Source: Candidatus Hadarchaeum yellowstonense
Lineage (GTDB): Archaea; Hadarchaeota; Hadarchaeia; Hadarchaeales; Hadarchaeaceae
Direction of reading: 5' to 3'
NCBI GenBank assembly: GCA_001515205.2
Contig: LQMQ01000047.1
Coordinates: forward strand, 1 to 42,668
Length of the DNA: 42,668 bases
The notes below the pieces were generated by a model, which saw nothing but the letters and a program-made list of their open reading frames with translations, ran no database searches and was not told where the DNA came from. Shown one piece after another: positions 37,078 through 42,668 of this stretch. Position 1 is the stretch's first letter. Each line of letters opens with the position of its first letter. The translations under genes and the position numbers were made by a program.

Positions 37078-37953
37078 GTGATCAGGGGAAGGCCGTTGGT
37101 AATCAGGGTGGTCAAGTCTAACGGCGAGCTTGAGGATTTCCGGCCAGAAAAAATACTGCGGACTCTTCGCAGGGCCGGCGCTGATAAAAGGACGGCCAGA
37201 GAAATTGTCAGAAAAATTGAAAAAAAGGTCTACGACGGGATAGCGACCAGGGAAATCCTGCGGCTCGTCAAGGAGATGCTTTCCGAGGAGCAGCCACACG
37301 TGGCGATGCGCTATGACCTCAAAAGTGCGATAATGCGCCTTGGCCCGGCCGGATTCACCTTCGAAAACTTTGTCGCCGAATTGCTCAAGTGCTACGGGTA
37401 TCAGACCAGGCTCAGGAGCGTGGTGAGGGGCAGATGCGTTCAGCATGAGGTTGACGTGATAGCGGAGAAGTCGGACGGGGATTTTGTCAGGGCCATGATC
37501 GAATGCAAGTTTCACAACCTTCCCGGTGGCGCCGTGGGGCTGAAGGATGTCCTCTACACCTACGCTCGATTTTTGGACCTGAATGAGTTCGCCGAGGAGG
37601 GGAAGGGTGAAAGATTCGATGAGGTCTGGCTGGTTTCCAACACCAAGGCTTCCGCTGAGGCAACGCGGTATGCGGAGTGCCGCGGGATGAAGCTCATCTG
37701 CTGGAGGTATCCCCCCAAGCTCGGGCTGGAAAAGATGATTGAGAGGAAGGGAACTTACCCCGTGACCATCCTGCGCTCGGTGGACAGGGGAACTTTAGAA
37801 AAATTATCTGCGGCGGGGATAGTCCTGGTCAAACAGCTGCTGGAGTGTGATCTCAGCCGGATAGGCATCAGCAAGGCGCGGTTGAAGAAGTTGATCTCTG
37901 AAGCCGAGCAGCTGGTGGCCGAAGAAAGGAGCAATCGGCGAGGCGAGCACTGA
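37078..37953 (+). CDS. ATP-cone domain fused to Mrr-like PD-(D/E)xK restriction-endonuclease domain
   Basis: N-terminus VIRVVKSNGELEDFRPEKILRTLRRAGADKRTAREIVRKIEKKVYDGIATREILRLVKEML (ATP-cone); middle FENFVAELLKCYGYQT…VQHEVDVIAEKSDGDFVRAMIECKFHN (nuclease core); C-terminal HhH-like AAGIVLVKQLLECDLSRIGISKARLKKLISEA. Confidence 0.82.
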   Translation: MIRGRPLVIRVVKSNGELEDFRPEKILRTLRRAGADKRTAREIVRKIEKKVYDGIATREILRLVKEMLSEEQPHVAMRYDLKSAIMRLGPAGFTFENFVAELLKCYGYQTRLRSVVRGRCVQHEVDVIAEKSDGDFVRAMIECKFHNLPGGAVGLKDVLYTYARFLDLNEFAEEGKGERFDEVWLVSNTKASAEATRYAECRGMKLICWRYPPKLGLEKMIERKGTYPVTILRSVDRGTLEKLSAAGIVLVKQLLECDLSRIGISKARLKKLISEAEQLVAEERSNRRGEH

Positions 37954-37959
37954 TTTTTC

Positions 37960-40278
37960 TCACTGGGTCATTTTTACCTTGGCGGCGACCACGGCCTGTC
38001 CCGCCGAGAGGCAGCCATCCCCTGGGGGCAGGGCCTCATGTCTGATGAATTTCAACCCGGCCCCCTCCACCTCCCTTCTCAGGGCAGTGGTGATCGCCCG
38101 GTTGCAGAAGACGCCACCAGAAACCCCGACAGTTTTAATGCCCTCAGATTCCGCCACTTCCCGAGCCATCAGGCCCAGCCCCCGAGCGATCGCCAGCTGG
38201 GCCGCGGCTGCAATGTGCCTGCGCGGGACGCGCTTTTTCAGGGCGGAGAGAACATCGAGAAGCAGCCTTGAAGTGTTCAAGGTCAGTCTTCCGCCAATTT
38301 TTTCAATAAGGGGATCGATCTCAGCCTCACTGGCATCACCCCCTCTGGCCGCGGCTTCCAGCTTTATCGCTGGTTCTCCCTCGTAGGTTCTCTGGCTGCA
38401 GATGCCCAGCAGACAGGACACGGCATCCAGAACCCGACCGCAACTGCTGCTCAAAAACACGTTTAGCCCTCGTTCAAGCTGGTGAAGGACAACTTTTCTC
38501 TCTCTCGCTCCATGTTTGAAGCCGCTGGGGCAGTAATCCTGGAGGAGCTGGTCGAGTTCTTCCCGGTCGAGGTGTCCCCAGAGAATTCCGGCCACCATTC
38601 TCGCCGGGTAGATGGCGGCCAAGTCTCCTCCCGGCATCGGCTGCTTCATCAGGCCACCACAGTGCTTGTAGGAGTCCAGCCGGGCCACCATGATCTCCCC
38701 TCCCCAGGCCGTTCCATCGGGCCCATAGCCCACGCCGTCAGCAGCGACCCCCACCATCTCTTCAATCCCGTGTTCGGCCATGAGGGCGCAGAGATGGGCA
38801 TGGTGATGCTGGACGGCTATTGGCCTGGCCCCAAATTTCTCCGCCAGCCGCGGGGCAAGCCGTGAGGTGGCATAGTCGGGGTGCAGGTCGTGGGCCACGA
38901 TGTCGACTTTTTTCAGATTCAGCAGGTGCATCAGCCTCGCCGCGGCATCCTGCAGGTACTCAAGGGTTTCGACCTTGGTGGTATCCCCGATGTGCTGGCT
39001 GAGGAAACACCTGTTGCCCAGCAAAATCGAAACTGTGACGTTGAGGTCACCGCCCAGCCCGAGCACGCTCAGGCCGCTGTTGAAGGCCAGCTTGATGGGC
39101 TCGGGGACGAAGCCGCGTGAGCGCCTCAGGAAGGCAGGCTTTCCCTCAATTATCTTGACCACCGAGTCGTCACACCTGTTGACAATGGTGCGGTTGTGCA
39201 GCAGCAGGTAATCGACGACGTTGCGCAGCTTCGTTAGGGCTTCCTCGTTGTCCACGATCATGGGCAATCCGGTGACGTTGGCGCTGGTCATCACGTAGGC
39301 GGGGTCCTTGCCGGCCCGCAGGAGCAGGTGGTGGATCCCGGAGTAGGGAAGCATCACGCCCACGGTGTCGAGACCCGGGGCCACCAGCTCAGAGAGGTTA
39401 TAGCCTGAGGAGCGGTTCAGGATGACGATCGGCCTGCGGTAGGAGAGAAGCATTTCCTCCTCTTCCGGGCTCACCTCAGCGAAGGTCTTCACGGTGTCCA
39501 AATCCTTTGCCATCACCGCGAAAGGCTGCTGCGGATGGTCAAACATCTTCCTGAGTCTGGCCAGCACCTCATCGTCTGTGGTCTTCGTTGCGATGTGGAT
39601 GCCGCCGATGCCTTTCACGGCGACGATGTGCCCCTCGTCGAGCAGCTTGGCGGCTTCCACGAGAGGGTCCTGCGTGGGCAGGATTTCGCCGCTGGGATGG
39701 TACAGCTCCAGGCGCGGCCCACAGACGGGGCAGGCCGTGGGCTCGGCATGGTATCTTCTGTCGACCGGATCTAGGTATTCCCGCAGGCAGTCGGGGCAGA
39801 GAGGGAAGACCTTCATCGAGGTCCTGACGCGATCGTAGGGAAGTTCCTCAATGATGGTGAATCTGGGGCCACAATTGACACAGGTGATGAAGGGATAGTT
39901 GTATCTGCGGTCCTTTCTGTCGAGCATCTCCCTGAGGCAGTCGTCACACAGGGCTAGGTCCGGAGGTATCACCGAGGGGAGGCCGAGGCTTGTCCTGTTG
40001 CTGGGGGACACCTGGAAGTCGGTGAATTCCCCGGTGGGGGGCTGCCAGGATAGTTGCAGTTCCTCAATTTTGGCGAGGGGTGGCTGCTCCGACCGCAGCG
40101 CCTCAACAAATTTTTCTATATTTCCCCTGTTGCCCTCAACAACTATCTGCACCCCGGCGTCACCCATGTTGCGGACAAATCCCTTGAGTAAATGGCGCAC
40201 GGCCAACCGGAAGACAAACGGCCTGAAGCCGACACCCTGGACGATGCCGCTGATCCTGATTTCGGCGCGAGCTTCCAT
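37960..40278 (-). CDS. hypF: Carbamoyltransferase HypF ([NiFe]-hydrogenase maturation)
   Basis: N-terminal acylphosphatase RISGIVQGVGFRPFVFRLA; zinc fingers CDDCLREML…CVNCGPRFTI…CPLCPDCLREY…CPVCGPRLELY; YrdC-like domain; C-terminal VQHHHAHLCALMAEHG; 772 aa. Confidence 0.96.
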   Translation of the reverse strand: MEARAEIRISGIVQGVGFRPFVFRLAVRHLLKGFVRNMGDAGVQIVVEGNRGNIEKFVEALRSEQPPLAKIEELQLSWQPPTGEFTDFQVSPSNRTSLGLPSVIPPDLALCDDCLREMLDRKDRRYNYPFITCVNCGPRFTIIEELPYDRVRTSMKVFPLCPDCLREYLDPVDRRYHAEPTACPVCGPRLELYHPSGEILPTQDPLVEAAKLLDEGHIVAVKGIGGIHIATKTTDDEVLARLRKMFDHPQQPFAVMAKDLDTVKTFAEVSPEEEEMLLSYRRPIVILNRSSGYNLSELVAPGLDTVGVMLPYSGIHHLLLRAGKDPAYVMTSANVTGLPMIVDNEEALTKLRNVVDYLLLHNRTIVNRCDDSVVKIIEGKPAFLRRSRGFVPEPIKLAFNSGLSVLGLGGDLNVTVSILLGNRCFLSQHIGDTTKVETLEYLQDAAARLMHLLNLKKVDIVAHDLHPDYATSRLAPRLAEKFGARPIAVQHHHAHLCALMAEHGIEEMVGVAADGVGYGPDGTAWGGEIMVARLDSYKHCGGLMKQPMPGGDLAAIYPARMVAGILWGHLDREELDQLLQDYCPSGFKHGARERKVVLHQLERGLNVFLSSSCGRVLDAVSCLLGICSQRTYEGEPAIKLEAAARGGDASEAEIDPLIEKIGGRLTLNTSRLLLDVLSALKKRVPRRHIAAAAQLAIARGLGLMAREVAESEGIKTVGVSGGVFCNRAITTALRREVEGAGLKFIRHEALPPGDGCLSAGQAVVAAKVKMTQ

Positions 40279-40345
40279 ATTTCCCCACTACATTCGTTTG
40301 AAATTATAATACAAACTGGAAGTTCTTAACCATGTGTTTTACGCA

Positions 40346-40355
40346 GATTTAAAAT
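40346..40355 (+). promoter_or_regulatory. Candidate TATA box preceding the GC-rich non-coding stretch
   Basis: CAGATTTAAAATCG in AT-rich DNA, about 20-25 bp before the GC-rich segment begins at 40369. Confidence 0.35.
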
Positions 40356-40368
40356 CGAAGAGATTTCA

Positions 40369-40611
40369 GGGCCGCTGGGAAGTCGCGAACAAGACAGGGT
40401 AGGAAACTGTGGGAAGTGACTCGGCCGCTCCTTGGTTAGATGGCGCGGTAAACCTGACCTGCGTCTGACCATGTTGTGCAGGTGGCGGGCGAGGACGGGA
40501 GAGGGGATTTGAGAGGCGGGTTGCGAGAGCGGTCCTCAACTCCCTGACGAAACCCCACGTGAGGTAAAGCCACCGGCACCGGTTTCTGTGATGCACCGGA
40601 GTTGCCCGAAA
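40369..40611 (+). ncRNA. Candidate structured non-coding RNA (strand not certain)
   Basis: No convincing ORF. Nested complementary blocks GGCCG/CGGCC, AGTCGC/GTGACT, ACAG/CTGT and a 3' hairpin GGCA-CCGGT-ttctgtgatgc-ACCGG-agt-TGCC; GC-rich segment flanked by AT-rich DNA with TATA-like elements on both sides. Confidence 0.3.
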
Positions 40612-40648
40612 AAAACAGGTTTAAACGGTCCAATGAAGAAACAAAATT

Positions 40649-41704
40649 ATGAAAAAGATAAGGAAGTTGGAAATAGCAGCGCTTTGTGTTCTACTCATTG
40701 CCGGAATTCTGTTAATCGGCAGCAGCGCTAGAAATGAGGCAACTTCTACCGAGACCGAAACTCTATTTCCCTTGGATGCCCCGCAGCTTCCGTCAAGGGG
40801 GTTCTTTATGGGTGTTTTGCCCACCACCGCTCGGGGGCAGACGTTTGAAGAAGCCTATGCCCAGGCCGCCCGATATTCGGAATTTGTTCCGGTGTGGGGC
40901 AAGCCTACACCCTTCTATGACTTGGCCGCCGATTTAAGTGGAAGCTGGGGACAAAACTTCGTCCAACAACTCATTCGCGGAAATGGAATGTTTCCGATAA
41001 TTAACCTTTCTTTCATGAGTGCCGAATTAACCCTTGTCGCACCCCCGGAAATGAAAAATGCAACCCTAGATGATCCCGAATGGAGGGCGGCATACAAGCA
41101 AGCCGCACTCGACGTGGTGCGCTCTTCGCGCCCCCGCTACCTCTCGCTCGGAAATGAGGTTAATCGGTGGTATGAAAAATATGGAGAAGAGGGCCCCAAC
41201 GGTTTCCTGAACTACGTGAGCCTCTATGAGGAAATTTATGACGCTGTTAAACTGATCTCCCCGGAAACAAATGTTTTCTGCGTTTTTGCCAGAGAGATAG
41301 TTTCCCAAAACCGTGAAGCAAACCTGGAGATTCTTCATTTGTTTAACCCTGACAAAATGGATTTACTCGTTTTTACCAGCTACCCCTACGCCTTGGGAAA
41401 AAGGGATCCTTCAATGATCCCCGATGATTATTATTCCAGGGCCGCCGCTTACCTCCCGGGAAAACCTTTTGGCTTCAGTGAAATTGCTTGGGCGTCACTC
41501 GATGCCACTGGCGGGGAGCGGGCGCAGGCGGATTTCCTCGTCCAAGCAACCGGTCGCCTCACTCGCGAGAGAGGGATGGATTTACACCTGTTTGGCTGGC
41601 CCTGGCTCCATGATTTAAGCGAAGATGATGCCGTAGGCCTGATCAGAATTGATGGAACCGAAAAGCTGGGCTACGCGGTTTGGAAAAGCATATCTGGAAA
41701 GTAA
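40649..41704 (+). CDS. Secreted/membrane-anchored protein with glycoside hydrolase (clan GH-A-like TIM-barrel) features
   Basis: N-terminal signal/anchor MKKIRKLEIAALCVLLIAGILLIGSS; YLSLGNEVNRWYEKYGEEGPNGFLNYVSLYEEIYDAVKLISP (Asn-Glu acid/base-type motif); KPFGFSEIAWAS (candidate nucleophile Glu); VWGKPTPFYDLA. Confidence 0.6.
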   Translation: MKKIRKLEIAALCVLLIAGILLIGSSARNEATSTETETLFPLDAPQLPSRGFFMGVLPTTARGQTFEEAYAQAARYSEFVPVWGKPTPFYDLAADLSGSWGQNFVQQLIRGNGMFPIINLSFMSAELTLVAPPEMKNATLDDPEWRAAYKQAALDVVRSSRPRYLSLGNEVNRWYEKYGEEGPNGFLNYVSLYEEIYDAVKLISPETNVFCVFAREIVSQNREANLEILHLFNPDKMDLLVFTSYPYALGKRDPSMIPDDYYSRAAAYLPGKPFGFSEIAWASLDATGGERAQADFLVQATGRLTRERGMDLHLFGWPWLHDLSEDDAVGLIRIDGTEKLGYAVWKSISGK

Positions 41705-41911
41705 ATGATCGGTGTTCGAAACTCCGGTTGATTTGCCGCCTCGCCCCAGGGGCCTCGTGGTGGTTAATAAATGGTACCTTTTTAGATGGGCCAACCGCCG
41801 CCGGCTTTGGTTCTTGCTGGTGTTTGGCAATCAACGCCGAGTTAACCAGGGGATATCTTATGAAAATTTGCGGACGAAGACAAAAACAGGGGTTGATACC
41901 GAGCCATCGCT

Positions 41912-42668
41912 TTAATCAATTCCCAGCCGCCGGCACTGCTCGTCGACCATTTTCTGGATCTCATTTATTTCCTCTTCGGTGAGGTGCCTGAATCTCCCCT
42001 GGAGCTTCAGGTATTCGGCGACCGGCCTCCTCTTGGCGGGCTTGAAGGTGACGGTAGTTTTGCCCCCCTCATGTTCGTAGAGAATCCAGGCCCCGGTCAG
42101 CACGGCTAGGCGGGCGACCTCTATGGATTTGCTGCTGTCTATTCTCCATCCCGGGACGCAGGGGGCGTGAACGTGCACGTAGGTCGGCCCCCTGATTGCC
42201 GCTGCTTTTTTTACCTTTTTCACAAAGTCAAGAGGATAGGCGACCGAGGCCGTGGCGACGTAGGGGGCACCGTGGGCGATCATTATTGCCGGAATATCCT
42301 TCTTCGGTCGGTCCTCCCCTCGCCTAGCTTTACCCACCGGCGTTGTGGTGGTCCAGGCTCCAAAGGGTGTGGCACCGCTGCGCTGGATTCCCGTGTTCAT
42401 GTAGGCCTCGTTGTCATAGCAGATGTACAGCAGATCCTCCCAGCGCTCCACTGCTCCTGAAAGTGCCTGCAGTCCGATATCAGCGGTACCGCCGTCGCCA
42501 GCAATGGCCACCGATTTGATGTGTGTTTTTCCCAGAACCTTCAGTGCTCGGGAAACTCCCGAGGCCACGGCGGCGGCATTCTCAAAGGCGACGTGGATCC
42601 AGGGCACTCTCCAGGCGGTTTCAGGGTAAGGCGTCGTGGTCACTTCCATGCAGCCCGTGGCTTGGCTG
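41912..42668 (-). CDS. porB: Pyruvate:ferredoxin oxidoreductase beta subunit (5' end beyond window)
   Basis: Frame open to window end (…[42 protein letters not shown]…[58 protein letters not shown]). Confidence 0.92.
   Translation of the reverse strand, partial: SQATGCMEVTTTPYPETAWRVPWIHVAFENAAAVASGVSRALKVLGKTHIKSVAIAGDGGTADIGLQALSGAVERWEDLLYICYDNEAYMNTGIQRSGATPFGAWTTTTPVGKARRGEDRPKKDIPAIMIAHGAPYVATASVAYPLDFVKKVKKAAAIRGPTYVHVHAPCVPGWRIDSSKSIEVARLAVLTGAWILYEHEGGKTTVTFKPAKRRPVAEYLKLQGRFRHLTEEEINEIQKMVDEQCRRLGID

Noticed and set aside
40576-40600. RNase P CR-IV-like ACAGAAACCGG on the minus strand
   Set aside because: It lies at the wrong end of the putative transcript and the GGAAGTC-like CR-I word is on the opposite strand; insufficient to call RNase P RNA without a covariance-model search.
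41709-41735. tRNA T-arm-like sequence GGTGTTCGAAACTCCGG
   Set aside because: Stem has a mismatch, and no matching acceptor, D-arm or anticodon arm could be placed around it; upstream is coding sequence.
1-42668. CRISPR arrays, tandem repeats, prophage modules
   Set aside because: No regularly spaced direct repeats and no phage structural or packaging genes were seen on reading through.

Overview
This is a GC-rich archaeal chromosomal window, judged from gene content: ABCE1/Rli1, RadA, LSm, NMD3, SRP54, L21e, RpoF, archaeal ThrRS, pantoate kinase, DUF655 and UPF0147. It is mostly ordinary housekeeping sequence in dense, often overlapping operons. Left to right: (i) a 5'-truncated IS607-type element (tnpA + tnpB) abutting what looks like the 3' remnant of a DUF2283-like gene; (ii) an NAD salvage pair (nicotinamidase-like + nicotinate phosphoribosyltransferase); (iii) proB-proA; (iv) a CoA block (coaD, coaBC, pantoate kinase); (v) nitroreductase, small unknowns, ABCE1, wHTH, LSm divergent from radA; (vi) SerK-like protein, ApgM, MFS, thrS, NMD3; (vii) ilvB-ilvN-ilvC-ilvD-leuC-leuD-leuB; (viii) UbiX, site-2 protease, tmk, HD hydrolase, nucleotidyltransferase-cupin fusion; (ix) srp54, rpl21e, rpoF, DUF655; (x) small archaeal proteins, CPBP protease, ATP-cone/Mrr-like nuclease, hypF; (xi) a secreted glycosidase-like protein preceded by a structured, GC-rich non-coding stretch, then partial porB. 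No CRISPR array, rRNA or convincing tRNA was seen. The signals most worth follow-up are: a TnpB whose last RuvC motif appears to lack its catalytic Asp; a long near-symmetric inverted repeat that is the shared divergent LSm/radA control region; two candidate structured non-coding RNAs (about 9494-9611 and 40369-40611); and an ATP-cone + PD-(D/E)xK nuclease next to a CPBP protease. All names come from reading the translations by eye; no database search was run.
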